Positions 9,159-19,450 of a stretch of DNA of 20,750 nucleotides are shown one piece after another. Origin of the DNA: Euprymna scolopes (lineage: Eukaryota > Mollusca > Cephalopoda > Sepiida > Sepiolidae); the NCBI GenBank assembly GCA_024364805.1, contig CM044513.1:23234731-23255480 (forward strand). The letters are read 5' to 3'. A program made the translations under genes and the position numbers. The notes beneath the pieces were generated by a model. That model did no database searches, was not told where the DNA came from, and was given only the letters and a program-made list of their open reading frames with translations. Position 1 is the first letter of the stretch; each line of letters begins with the position of its first letter.

Positions 9159-9205
9159 ACTCCCTCAGACATTTAAAATCCATGAGCCCAAATGTCTGAG
9201 GGAGT
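9159..9205. repeat. Perfect inverted repeat, 16-bp arms, 15-nt loop
   Basis: ACTCCCTCAGACATTT (9159-9174) and its exact reverse complement AAATGTCTGAGGGAGT (9190-9205) are separated by 15 nt. A perfect 16-bp stem in an otherwise decayed region suggests a young foldback element or a conserved hairpin. No family recognised. Confidence 0.9.
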
Positions 9206-10360
9206 ATCTATACAAATATGATGTTAAAGAGTATTAGCTTTGTACGACAGCTAAGTCTATCTCTCGGTTCAAAATTTTGAGATCCAGCAACAAGCAAGAG
9301 CAAGATAGCCAGCAACAAATTAAACTGCAGACCAGCTTAATGCAGGTACTGGTCCTCCGCTTTCTGGTTTTTTAAATCAGAGATTTGCTTCTCCTAGAAA
9401 GGTTGCCTTCACCACGGCTAAGCGGAGCCCTCTCTACCCCAATACACATATATACACACACAAACATACACGGGCTAGTTGGCCGTTGACCTAGAAAAAG
9501 AGTATATATGGGTACATATGCATACATAAAGCGAGTGGACCAGAAAGCAATTATTAAAATGTTCACTTTACTGATATCTGATAAATTGTTTAAATTTTCA
9601 TTTCCTTCAAATATTTTTTTGGATTGTATACTGATATTTTTATTTTCATGGAAACTATTAAGAGTCGCACACTCTTAAACTGATTGCCCATTATATATAA
9701 TCTAACACTATAATATGAAATGATAAAATATGTGGATATAAAGATTTATCTCACTAGCTAAATATTCTTCTGATTTTCCATAATGTTACTTTATCACCAA
9801 ATATGTATTACAAACCGGTCTCGGTTAATCGTTATTTTCCCGGTAGGCATTCGATCGTGATTCAATCTTTAGTTCTATTTTCTCAAGCGTTGACTACAAA
9901 AGTTCCTGTAGCTTTAACCCTTGTAAATAATTGTGTTTTCACTAGTCCACTATAGACTACAATCAAATTGGCCATCTTGCCAATGAACTTAAACGTAATC
10001 GTTTTAAAACGGAATGTTATCGGATTTCTGTTCCATAAACTTCATCATTTAGCTATTTTTTCTTACCTCTTAACATCACCACTAATCAAATTGTTTTCTT
10101 ACTGTCAATCCCAAAATTGGCTTAGATGGTTAACTGTTTTTATAATTGGAAACTCATTAGTAAAAATACAAATGAAGAACTTTTCGGTAATTACTTGTGT
10201 TATTTCATTTAGAAAGCTAATTTTAGCCATTAAGATACATTTGTAATATACATTAGCTGAAATGTTATAGAAAGCATGAAGTCTTTTTCTCGGCATATCG
10301 TAGAATCTGCAGAAGAAATCTTTTTTGCAATTTAGTACTCTGGGTTTGTCTGTTACGCCA
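9206..10360. other. No gene recognised
   Basis: The part at about 9240-9520 is less AT-rich than its surroundings and includes complex sequence such as GGTTGCCTTCACCACGGCTA (9400-9419), then a short CA/TA simple repeat (about 9443-9470). It looks like a piece of an interspersed repeat of unknown family. A 92-codon open frame at 9968-10246 has no recognisable domain. Confidence 0.4.
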
Positions 10361-10365
<5 letters not shown>

Positions 10366-10409
<44 letters not shown>

Positions 10410-10545
10410 AAATATATAAATTTATATATATATAAAGATTATATAATTATATATATATATAAAGATTATGAATTTATGTATTTATACTTAAATAAATATT
10501 ATTATTTAAACTTATTAGAACGCATACATACCTTTGCACATATCC

Positions 10546-10619
<74 letters not shown>

Positions 10620-10635
10620 ATATATATATATACAT
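10366..10635. repeat. (TA)n microsatellite cluster
   Basis: TA runs at about 10366-10404 and 10550-10632, with AT-rich repeats (TATATATAAAGATTAT, twice) between them. The second run directly abuts the Gypsy piece that begins at about 10636. Confidence 0.95.
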
Positions 10636-10639
10636 AAGT

Positions 10640-11997
10640 CGAGAAAAGGGGGCATGCAATAGTCGAGTGCGTCCAAAATTGGAGGGATCGCCTTGCTGGG
10701 AAGCACGTTGCAATTGCAACATACCAGCAAGTCGTATCTTTTATGTTTAAACCAGCTTACAAAGGAAAAATTTTAAATGATAAAATTATACAGTGGAACA
10801 TGGAATTTCTCTCGTTGTCATACGATATTAAACACCGTCTCGGAAGTGGAAACATCGTTGCTGATGCATTATCGAGAGTGTGTGGTGTTGCTGCTTCTTC
10901 TTTGGAGGAACTAAAGTTAATACACAATTTATTAATACATCCTGGGGGGCAGCGCTGTTGGTATTTTTTAAGATCGTGAAATATGCCATATTTAATTGAT
11001 GAAGTCCGGCGTGTGACATCTGAATGTACGACTTTGCCAAAATAAAACCTTAATTCTTCGATTCTACTAATAATACACTGATCCGTTCTACTGCTATTTT
11101 TCAGCGTCCATCCATAGACTACAGAGGATCTGTCTCAGTATCTGTGACAGGATATCGTTATATATTTACTGTCATCGATAAATACAGTCGATTTCGGTTT
11201 GCCTTACCTTGTCGCGATTGTTCTTCGCAAACCTCAATCCAGTGCCTGACAAATATTTTCTTCATATTCGAAATCCCCTGATTTATCCATTCCGATCGAG
11301 GAACTTCGTTTATGTCGGAAGAATTCCAAAAATCTTTTGTCGTGACTTGGAATTGAATCCAGCAACACTACTGCATACAACCCAAAAGTTAACAGTGAAT
11401 GCGAGCGCTACGACGGCATTATTTGGAACACTCTATTATTAGCTCTGCAATTTAGACGGGTATCCCTTAACGCTTGTCAGGAGGTTCTACAGGATGTTTT
11501 AAATGTCATTCGCTCCCTGCTGTTCACTACTACAAATGCAAATCCTCACGAACTCGTGTTCAACTTTGAAAGACGGCTTTCTATTAATACTGCTTTACCT
11601 GTTTGGCTCTGTGACCCTAGGGAGGTATTATTAAAACGGTTTGGTAACAGGAGCAAATATGACCCGATTGTCGAGGTAGTGGGACTTCTCGAAGCAAACC
11701 CAACACATGCAAGACTACGATAATGATGGGTGGGATTCAGTAGAGCTGAGACATCTAACTCGCGTTCCACAATCTGATAGACCTCAACATCCTGCTAAAA
11801 GTATTCAACCCGACATTGCAAATGCAGACCCGACCCAGTTGACTGAAACAAATTTTAATACAGAAAATGAATTTGACCATAACAGTCAGAGCCCTGAGAA
11901 GCAACCTTTCCAGTGGACCATCGGTCCTTCGAATAGAGAACTACCTCCACGTCAATCTAACACAACTGGCACACCATTCCAGCGACTCGATTTATAA
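10640..11997 (+). pseudogene. RNase H end, integrase and C-terminal tail of a Ty3/Gypsy pol (broken)
   Basis: [18 protein letters not shown] (from about 10728) and SGNIVADALSRV (about 10845-10880) are the end of the RNase H domain (motifs VSFMFD..KGKI.NDK and G..N..AD.LSR). HNLLIHPGG (about 10925-10950) is in the zinc-binding region of integrase. FTVIDKYSRFRFALPCRD (about 11167-11220) and IHSDRGTSFMSEEF (about 11287-11330) are in the catalytic core, which carries the acidic residues. The product ends with a Pro/Gln/Arg-rich tail (LPPRQSNTTGTPFQRLDL, ending 11994) and a stop before the polypurine tract. Integrase inserts the DNA copy into the host chromosome. Broken in several places. Confidence 0.87.
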
Positions 11998-12051
11998 AAC
12001 AAACAAACAACAAAAAAGAGTATTTACAATCTATTTTACAAGTGGGGGGAT

Positions 12052-12263
12052 TGCTATTTTCATTTAAAGGAAACGCTAATGCAACTTGTTTTGTTTTTAT
12101 TGTTTACAAAATGATTAGATATGCAAATTCAGTTTCTTGCCACATAATTTTGCACGCATTCCTTTTACTTTAAAAGACAGAGTTCTTTCTCTCTTTCTTA
12201 AGTAGCTGTGAATTTTTTTCTTGGAAAGAGGTTTTTACGTCTTCATTTATTTACAACACTACA
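12052..12263 (+). repeat. LTR of the 3' Ty3/Gypsy piece
   Basis: It begins directly after the purine tract with TGCTATTTTCATTTAAAGG and ends CAACACTACA. Blocks such as GCCACAT, TTTAAAAGACAGAG, TTCTTTCTCTCTTTCTTAAG, AGCTGTGAA and TTATTTACAACACTACAC recur in order, with changes, in the reverse complement of 16682-16851. It lies next to the pol stop codon, as a 3' LTR should. Confidence 0.8.
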
Positions 12264-13400
12264 CGTACGTAATCGAAGTGGGAGTAGAGAAACAAGCATA
12301 TGTTGGTCATCATCTGGATTCGAAATAGATGACAGTGACATCCGAATAAATTGCAGCAAATAATAATACACTGAAGTAATTAAGATCAGAAAAAACGTTT
12401 TGACAACAGAATATACCATATAAGCACGAGTTGTTATATTGTGAGCTTTAAAATCTATACAAATCGTCGGCTTCTTTGAGAACTCATAAGAGAGAATGCA
12501 TTTGGCTGTCCAGACAACATTTTCAGATATTCATTAGCTGTAAATCTTGTAAGGTGGATCTTTTTTCTTAATAGTACAAAATGAATTTTATATGGCAAAA
12601 GGTAGTAAACTAGACATCACTCTCTCGTCAATAGACGCACTGGCCCTTTGTGAAACTGTAGTCAGCACACACAGTTGTTCATCTCATTAAACATCAAAAC
12701 CCTTTTGTTTATTAAGTGTTCTGTTTGCTTAGATTGTTAACAGCTTTTCTATTTATCTCGAATTCGAGTAACTTACGCATGACGCTCAGAAAGCTGATTT
12801 ATTTGTTGGGAAATACAGGACACTACATTCAATATATACTAGAAAAGCTGGCGAGATCTGAAAAAAACTATTTTCAAGCATTTCTACTTCAAGTTGCCTT
12901 AATTTATTGTATTATTTTTATGTAGTTATGATACATTTTAAGATTACTACTTTTGGCAAATAACTTTTTCATTTGCATCGACTAAAATAACTTTTTTACT
13001 ATGGCATTCAAATAAATCTATTGAAAAATATATAGTAAGCAGTCATTTGATTTTTAATATAATTACAAACAATTTAAATACCGACTCAATTTAACATTTA
13101 TTTTAAAAAGATATATATATATTTTTATTGTGAAAGAGTTACATCAAATGAGGATTTAGGTTCAACTTGCAGCAAGTTTAATATTCAATTTCTTTACCAT
13201 AGCAATCGATACAGCAGATCTAAGTAAACAAAATGTTGAGTGGAACACACGACTAATATTCAAAGACAAGCAGGACCCGTGACTATTTCACGGAATGGGA
13301 AATATATTGAATTGACAAATATGTTTTCACTTTGACTTTCCATGTCTCACTTACTTTAGCAAATAGGGTGCATACCTTTATAACTATTTGCTAATATTTT
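12264..13400. other. No gene recognised
   Basis: AT-rich, with a 69-codon open frame at 12716-12925 that has no recognisable domain. GCTTAGATTGTTAACAG (about 12728-12744) resembles GCTTAGATGGTTAACTG at about 10120-10136, which could be a shared repeat or chance. Confidence 0.4.
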
Positions 13401-13401
13401 C

Positions 13402-13449
13402 TCTCCTCTGATGAGATGGTAGACATCGAAACCCTATAGGTTAAGGAGA
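13402..13449 (+). ncRNA. Hammerhead-ribozyme-like motif with intact core
   Basis: All core boxes are present in order. Stem I 5' strand TCTCCT (13402-13407) is followed by CTGATGA (13408-13414). Stem II is GATG/CATC (13415-13418 and 13424-13427) closed by a GTAGA loop, and then comes GAAA (13428-13431). A short stem III, CC/GG (13432-13433 and 13439-13440), encloses CTATA. TTA (13441-13443) is the cleavage-site region, and stem I 3' strand AGGAGA (13444-13449) pairs perfectly with TCTCCT. Short stem III is usual for PLE-associated and other metazoan type I hammerheads. The one oddity is an extra T between stem III and the expected UH cleavage pair, which may weaken activity. Flanks match those of the motif at 181-236. 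No PLE coding remnant was recognised close by. Confidence 0.7.
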
Positions 13450-13563
13450 TTAATTTTCTAAAGCATCCTTTGTCTTGCTTAGAATAATAAAAATTATTTG
13501 ATATGAAACTCAACCACTTCATTTAATTTCAATAAGAGTTTTTTGAAATTCATTGATTTACAA

Positions 13564-13568
<5 letters not shown>

Positions 13569-13626
<58 letters not shown>
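13569..13626. repeat. (TA)n microsatellite
   Basis: Uninterrupted TA run of about 58 bp. Confidence 0.97.
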
Positions 13627-13631
<5 letters not shown>

Positions 13632-13723
13632 CCAACCTTACTACTTGCGGCATTTACATATCTACCAATGTCAAGTAAATATTGAAATGTTTTACGTACA
13701 ATTTAGTAAATACTTAAAATAAT

Positions 13724-13815
13724 TTATATATATATACATATATATATATGTATATGTATATATATGCATATATATGTATATATACATATATACATATATA
13801 TATATACATATATAT

Positions 13816-13865
<50 letters not shown>
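13724..13865. repeat. TA/TATG microsatellite abutting the Gypsy 5' piece
   Basis: Degenerate TATATACATA repeats with a CA run (about 13817-13828), then a pure TA run (about 13830-13863). It directly abuts the RNase H end of the Gypsy piece starting at 13866. Confidence 0.95.
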
Positions 13866-15215
13866 CCATCGAAAAAAGAACGCTACAAGGCTCTCATCCT
13901 GTAAAAGAGTGCCTTCCATAGCCCTATCTGATGCAGTGGTTTCAATAGTAAATAGTGGGTCATCATCAGTAACTTTTATAGACGATTCGGCAATGTCTTT
14001 CTAAAGTTTTTCAAAGGAATTGTTAACTATAGGAGGCATGGTAATTGTTTATTTTCGACCAGTGGACGGATTTTGTATGCATATTCCGGTATCCATTTCG
14101 CGTAGCACGAACACTTACCAAGGCACCTCTTTAACGAATCTGAATTGGAAGGAGGAGGCATTTGTAAGAAAGGTTTCAAACGCTCATAATCTGGTTGAAT
14201 AGTGTTGTTACAAATTTGGTACCCAGCGAATTGATGGAATGAAGTGCAAACTTTGATGTTTCTCAGTGTATTTCGAAGTTATATGTCGAGGCAGCCTTTA
14301 CAAAATATTCACATCATGTTCCTGCTGATTTTTATCGCAAACACCATGTTCCTCCTGATTTTTATCGCAAATAGTAATATCATCTATATATGAAACCGTT
14401 CCAGATCATTTGTTGTCAGAAATAAAAGAATGCATAAACCGTTGAATCACCCATTTATGCCAATTTATTAGTACAAAAGATTTCCAGCTTGAAAGGCCGT
14501 GTAGAGCCGATCATCGGGACAACTTTCGATCTGGTAGTACATTTGAAAAAATCACTCGTACTAAATATACGATATTGGGCTATTTGATTGAGGAGATCTT
14601 AAATCTGAGGCAAAGGGTATGCATCAAGTAAGGTCAAACGGTTAATAGTTTTGGAGAAATCAACTACCAATCGTTTCTTTTTATTAGGCGACGAAGTCAC
14701 AGCAATCTGAGCACGCCGTGGGAATAACTTGTTCCAATTGCATCATTCTCAAGCAGTTGTATAATTTCCATTTCAATGAATCGGGTATTCTCTGCATGGT
14801 AGTTTCGGGATTTAGTAGCAATAGGTTTGCAACCAGGGGTCAAGTTTCGAAGCAATTTCACAGGAGAACAGTTGATCTTAGTTAGGGCTCAAATGTTTAG
14901 AATATCCTGAGGTCCACCATAAGAAATAGTGATATTGGTGTGGTTTTAAAATAGGCACCCGAATATAATATCCATTCAGGAATCAGGAAGCACTATCAAG
15001 TCAAATTCCTTATACTGCCCATCATTGAAGGAAATATTCTCACTACAATATTCAGATATTTTGAGGAAAACGGCGGATGATACCATGAACATTATGGAAT
15101 TACGTTTGGAAGTAGACAGCTTCATTGTGTTAACAATACGAGCACTGATAAAGTTATCAGAACTGCCGGTGTCTATGACGGAAGTTATTTTTTTTCCTTT
15201 TAATTGAATAATTTT
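13866..15215 (-). pseudogene. Protease, reverse transcriptase and start of RNase H of a Ty3/Gypsy pol (broken)
   Basis: VIDTGSSDNFIS (about 15179-15144) is the aspartic protease active site. CKPIATKSRNYHAENTRFIE (about 14840-14780) and, after it, the KKKRLVVDFSKTINRL region (about 14690-14640) are early RT motifs. VSYIDDITIC (about 14396-14367) is the RT catalytic box with its two Asp. [20 protein letters not shown] (about 13960-13900) is the start of RNase H. RT copies the element RNA into DNA inside the particle. Broken in several places. Confidence 0.87.
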
Positions 15216-15239
15216 ATTAAGGGGAGGGCACCTAACGCC

Positions 15240-16110
15240 ACTTAAGTATGGGCTACCATAAAAGCAGAAGTAGAACGTGAAGACGTCGGCATGGTAGAAC
15301 GGCAAACTTTGGAGAAATTTACCGAGTTTACCACAGTTTCGACATACCTTATCGCGTGCAGGACAATGACGGCGATCATCCTTAAAGTGACGTTTCTCTC
15401 CACAGTTGTAACACTTGCGATGAGCAGGAAGGACAGCAGAAAATTGTACAGAGTCACACTCCATACGGGAACCAGTAGAATCAGCAATTTTAGTAATAGT
15501 AGTGGTCACCTTGCAGGATCAGTAGACACATTGTTAGTTCTAGTAGTAGCAGTAGTAGCAGCAGCGGCTGCTCCAATCGGGGAAGCGTATGATTCAGCAC
15601 GAAAGTGAGCTTGTTCTTAAGCTCTAGCACATTGAGTACTCTCTTTGAGAGTTAGCGTATCTGTTCAAGTAGGCTAACACGTATTACTGAGAACCGGAGA
15701 CCAGCTATATATGGATCAGGGGCAGATTACTCTCTGTAACTAGTAGCAGTAATGTCTTTAAAGTACCAGTCACAGCAAGTCGATTCCAAGGCCTGGAGAT
15801 ATTGGTTGACAGACTCGTTTTCTTGTTGCAGACGCGTAGAAAGCTATTGTCTAACATGAATAACGCTTGGGGACTTGTCGTAAACACCTTTTAGTAATTC
15901 AACAGCGTGGTCAAATCCCGAGCCACCCTCGATAACATCAGCAACTGTGGGACCGATGTTTAAATAAAGAATTTCGAGTTTACCTGAGTTTAGTAAAGCA
16001 ATACTTGATAAATAGTAATTAAAATTAAGATACCACACTCTCCAAAACTTGCTAGCCTGAGGGTCAACCGAGGATACGTCGTTTGTCCAGACGAATGTGT
16101 CGCACTATAT
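15240..16110 (-). pseudogene. Gag with zinc knuckles (Ty3/Gypsy, broken)
   Basis: Minus-strand sequence shows an early Gag stretch (SKFWRVWYLNFNYYL, about 16060-16015) and VADVIEGGSGFDHAVELLKG (about 15946-15887), matching capsid motifs of Mag-like Ty3/Gypsy Gag. A small-residue (Ala/Thr) run at about 15590-15540 precedes two Cys-rich knuckles: CYNCGEKRHFKDDRRHC (about 15413-15363) and CRNCGKLGKF (about 15344-15315). The knuckles bind element RNA. The neighbouring protease follows downstream on the same strand. Broken. Confidence 0.85.
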
Positions 16111-16285
16111 CGTGGACCCATGGTTCGTAGTTGCTTATGCATCCTCCCCCTGGATGGCAGGGTGGTAATTTGGCTGTATGCGGAAGGAAACACAGAAATG
16201 CAGCCCATAATTCTCGTTCCTCTATTGACCTCTTTTTCGTCCGGCCATCATGGGGTAGCACGCGTATTTCTGTCTCTCCATAAGC

Positions 16286-16304
16286 GAGAGGGGGCACCCC
16301 TCTC
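16286..16304. repeat. Short GC-rich inverted repeat
   Basis: GAGAGGGGGCACCCCTCTC: eight-base complementary arms around a short loop, in the leader region of the minus-strand Gypsy piece. It would form a stable hairpin in RNA, but I do not know a function for it. Confidence 0.8.
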
Positions 16305-16681
16305 AGCATTAGTTAGGTTAGTTAGTTTAATTTTAAAGATTATCAATTATAAATTGTCCTTGTGCATATATATTGTATACATTTTGTAGAACAAATAATT
16401 TATTGTATTTCTCATATATGGCGATTGTGTCCAGCCAGAATGCCATCAGGCTGAAGAGGTCATCTTGAGAGAATGAAGAAGCCACCCATCTACATCCAAC
16501 ATCTCAGGGATGCTTTTCTTTTTTGATGCACGAACCCTAATGACTGGGCCATCTTTACATCTACATGGGACCGTTTCTAAGGCATTTAGTGTAACACGCG
16601 AGATCTGTCACATGCCAGTAATGGACAGATCGTGTTACAAATGATCTTCTTTACAAGGGAATAGTATTTTGTTCAATAAAG
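16305..16681 (-). other. Leader-region sequence between Gypsy LTR and gag; no gene
   Basis: Untranslated-looking DNA between the LTR and the first gag motif. It includes an imperfect inverted repeat at 16590-16639 (TGTAACAC.GATCTGT against ACAGATCGTGTTACA with a four-base bulge). The length is large for a leader, so another old insertion here is possible. Confidence 0.5.
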
Positions 16682-16851
16682 TGTAGTGTTGTAAATAAAG
16701 GATGACGTAAAAGCCTCTTTCTAAAGCTTTATTGAACACGATTCACAGCTTCTTAAGCAAGAGAGAAAGAGATCTCAGTCTTTTAAATAAATAGGAACGC
16801 ATGCAAGAGCATGTGGCAAAACAATTTGCATTCCTTTGAATGAAAATATAA
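16682..16851 (-). repeat. LTR of the 5' Ty3/Gypsy piece
   Basis: The reverse complement runs from about TATATTTTCATTCAAAGG to CAACACTACA and shares ordered blocks with 12052-12263, including CTTTCTCTCTTGCTTAAG, AAGCTGTGAA and TTTATTTACAACACTACAC. It lies upstream of gag in the element's own direction, as a 5' LTR should. Confidence 0.78.
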
Positions 16852-18160
16852 AAAATGCTGAAACGAGAGGTAAAACGTGGTTACTGTCAATGCGTAAAAT
16901 GGTAAGCTTCTTTCGCTCTATTTCCAATTAGCTCTTATAAGTAAAATAAAAATTTCTCCTCTTGGGGAACTATTCTAGGCTTGACATTCTATAATTCCTG
17001 ACCTGCAATGGAATTTGTTTGTTGCTAAGTGATAAAATAGTTTGGCCATGCTATAATTCCAGAAACATAGTATTTCCGAGGCATTCTTTACAAATACTAT
17101 TATGAATGAGGATTGTGTCCACATCTGATCATAGACAATCTGGTAAATACGTTATTGATTCGATCAGATAATAAACCGGCTTTAAAAGTTAGTGGCTGAT
17201 GTGTTTTCACCTTCTTTTTACATTTTTTTACAGAAGTTGCATTGTGAGCCTCTCTCTGCTATATCGTTTTTTTCCATGACCGGTGTTTATTGAGCTTCAA
17301 TATATGCCCCTCTTGTCAACCATTCATAAGCAACACACGTGTTAACACTTTTGTTAATCTCTACTTTGTGCTTAAAAATAAAAGAAAATTCCTAGGGTTA
17401 AATGTATTTCCAAGAACTACAAGCGTCTGGAACAATAGTATGAAGGTGCTTTCCGGTTGACTATAACCCAGTTGTTTAAAGGTCAACGTAAACAAAGTTC
17501 TTCTAAGGTAACAAAATCCTGCTCACTTTCGACACTTTGCAATTATAACATCGTCTGAACGGTCTTCTGCAATGTATTCAGCTTTAATGTTAAGTGGCAT
17601 TTTTCCTTGATAAGTTTCAAGTTCTTAGTAAAACGAAAAAAATGTCCATGCCATAAAACTGTTAAAGTCAAAAAGCATAAACGATAAAAAGTAAAAACAG
17701 AGTTTACAAAATCAGAAACTGGAAAAATGTAACAGTAAATATCGTAGAGATATAAGTAATTAGGTTGATTGGCGAATGATGCTGACCACTTATATGGCTG
17801 ATGTATTAATCGCACGGAAATCCGTGAAAGACAAGCGTAAATTTACCGTAATGGAGTTGTATACGAAAATATGTGTATGCCCATGTATAGAAGTACAAAT
17901 ACAAGTGTCAGCCACGTTCAGCCGCGAGGCAATTTTATCGTGTTCTTTAATACTCACTTCTTCGCTCAGCTCTGCTTTGATAAAGGTTGTTTGAGCATAC
18001 AAGAATACGTCCTCCGTTTATCTATTCCTCCCATATGCATATTATACATATAATTGTTTCATGTATATAAACACATAATATAGTAAGGTGCTATATGTTT
18101 TACGTTGATATTGGAAAATTGCTCCATACTTAATAGTAGTGTTGCGATATATGTGTGTAT
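16852..18160. other. No gene recognised
   Basis: AT-rich DNA. At 17776-18002 overlapping open frames of about 70 codons occur on both strands with somewhat higher GC, and a perfect small palindrome CACGGAAATCCGTG lies at about 17813-17826. No domain or convincing splice-bounded exon is visible. Confidence 0.4.
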
Positions 18161-18170
18161 CTCCCTCACC

Positions 18171-18201
<31 letters not shown>

Positions 18202-18212
18202 TCTCTATATAT

Positions 18213-18262
<50 letters not shown>
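18161..18262. repeat. (CT)n followed by (TA)n microsatellite
   Basis: CT-rich tract with TTT interruptions (about 18161-18206), then TA to 18262. Apparent Arg/Glu-repeat and Leu/Ser-repeat proteins across it are artefacts. Confidence 0.97.
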
Positions 18263-18263
<1 letters not shown>

Positions 18264-18433
18264 CGATTAAGAAAGTCCAAGAGAGAAAGATGTATATTTA
18301 AATAGGGGGGTGGTCACCAACATTGTGTATTTTTTAACATTATTTTATTATTCCGTGTCTTGGGTTTTCATTGGAAATTATGTTTAGATCAATGTAATAA
18401 TGTTATTAAATCATTGAAATCGTTTTTAACCCG

Positions 18434-18464
18434 TTTCAGACGTTATGTGAAGCGTCCTCTTCAA
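18434..18464 (-). ncRNA. Degenerate hammerhead-like motif downstream of the second PLE
   Basis: On the minus strand TTGAAGA (plus 18458-18464) stands where CTGATGA would be. A stem-loop follows (GGACG with CGTCT around CTTCACATAA), and then GAAAC (GAAA at plus 18434-18437). The spacing and the stem II pairing fit a hammerhead with a mutated core, which would be inactive. It lies about 1 kb downstream of the PLE remnant ending at 19451, the same layout as the motif at 181-236 relative to its PLE. Confidence 0.35.
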
Positions 18465-19450
18465 AAATCATTTAAAATACTTAGAATATATTCAAGATGT
18501 GTTGGAGATGTAAAAGGAGCATTTTCGTAGTCCATTTGAAATGTTTCCAAGAGATGGACACGTGTAAGTGAATATACTTTTAATTGGAATGTTCAATTTT
18601 TATTACTGTTTTATTGGGTTGTTGTCACTCCTGTCTTATGTTTCTCTCTCTCATTCTCTCTTTCTGATTGTGTATTTATTCATCTTTTTTTTCCTTTAGT
18701 GTAGGACATGTGTGTGTGTTTTCTTTTATTAGTTTGAAGAATGGGTGTACTGTTTTATAGTATTATGAAGTTATTTGCTTCCCTAGGAAGGTAACTGTGA
18801 TCAAAGGTCGTTACTAATGTGTATGTGTGAGGAGGGGGCGGCTCCTCTGAAATAAGTGTAGGGGTGTTTTCATTCAATTTTGATATTTATTTTTTGGATT
18901 CTTAGATTTTAGAATTGTAATTTTTTCGTTTCAGTCTTAGACTGTTCGGGTATTCTTTATATTATGTTTGTTCAGATAAAGAGGTGTAATTATAAATATA
19001 TACATAGGGAGTTTTTAACGTTTCTATTTATTTGTCTCCCCAGACTCAGAATCGGTTCCTAGTGTGGGGAAGATCTCGTTCCCCAGAGGGGTGCACTTGA
19101 AGGGGTATAGGTATGGAAGAGGGGGTGATAGAAGGGATGAGGGTTATCTCAGTCATGAGAGATTACTCCTCCACTGACTGAGGGGGGAGCGAATTGTTCG
19201 AACAGATATTACACTATTGTTCTAGGTGTTTTCTAGTGTTGTTGGTTTCGAGGTTGAGTAGGGTTGGTATTGTTCAGTGGTTTGTATTAGAGACAGGGGT
19301 GGTAGGTCTGTGTGTGGTTGTATGCGCGGGTGTGTGTATTTTAATGTGTCGGTTCTTATTTGTGTGTAGGTGTGTATATGTATATGTATGTGCATGCGAG
19401 TGTGTCTTGCAGTTTATGTTTTTGTGTGTTGATATTAGGTTCTGTTTAGT
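18465..19450. other. No gene recognised; T/G-rich plus strand
   Basis: Strong T and G bias on the plus strand, with short TG runs (about 18708-18718 and 19300-19440) and a purine-rich stretch (about 19100-19190). By position it may be the non-coding tail of the minus-strand PLE ending at 19451. The 92-codon frame at 19194-19472 is Cys/Val-rich low complexity. Confidence 0.4.

Larger units (their letters stand above)
10636..12263 (+). mobile_element. Ty3/Gypsy LTR retrotransposon, 3' part (broken)
   Basis: This piece starts within the RNase H region directly beside a (TA)n tract and continues through integrase to a polypurine tract (AGTGGGGGGA, 12041-12050) and an LTR (12052-12263). The content and order are those of Ty3/Gypsy elements of the Mag-like or related groups. 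The coding part has several breaks. Its LTR is related to the one at 16682-16851 on the opposite strand, but both are well diverged, so the insertion is old. Confidence 0.88.
13866..16851 (-). mobile_element. Ty3/Gypsy LTR retrotransposon, 5' part (broken)
   Basis: Read on the minus strand: LTR (16851-16682), leader, gag with zinc knuckles, protease, reverse transcriptase, and the beginning of RNase H, stopping beside a (TA)n tract at 13865. The gag-to-pol order and motifs are those of Ty3/Gypsy elements. It is broken in several places and is old, judging by the divergence of its LTR from the related one at 12052-12263. The parts present complement, and do not overlap, those of the plus-strand piece at 10636-12263. 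Confidence 0.88.

Noticed and set aside
8708-9183. Several overlapping 60-130-codon open frames on both strands, rich in Tyr, Ile, His and Met
   Set aside because: They are translations of TA and CATA repeats; open in several frames only because of composition.
13692-14004. Plus- and minus-strand frames mixing Tyr/Ile repeats with ordinary sequence
   Set aside because: They join a TA microsatellite to the edge of the Gypsy RNase H region; not separate genes.
15025-15608. Plus-strand open frames of 60-105 codons
   Set aside because: Antisense shadows of the minus-strand gag and protease region.
17790-17835. CTGATG followed by a perfect hairpin and GAAAG, hammerhead-like at first sight
   Set aside because: The core box reads CTGATGT, not CTGATGA, the hairpin is misplaced relative to GAAA, and there is no stem I.
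17776-18002. Possible exon (overlapping frames on both strands; a GTGAGT donor-like site on the minus strand)
   Set aside because: No acceptor or homologous domain recognised; a donor-like hexamer alone is weak evidence.
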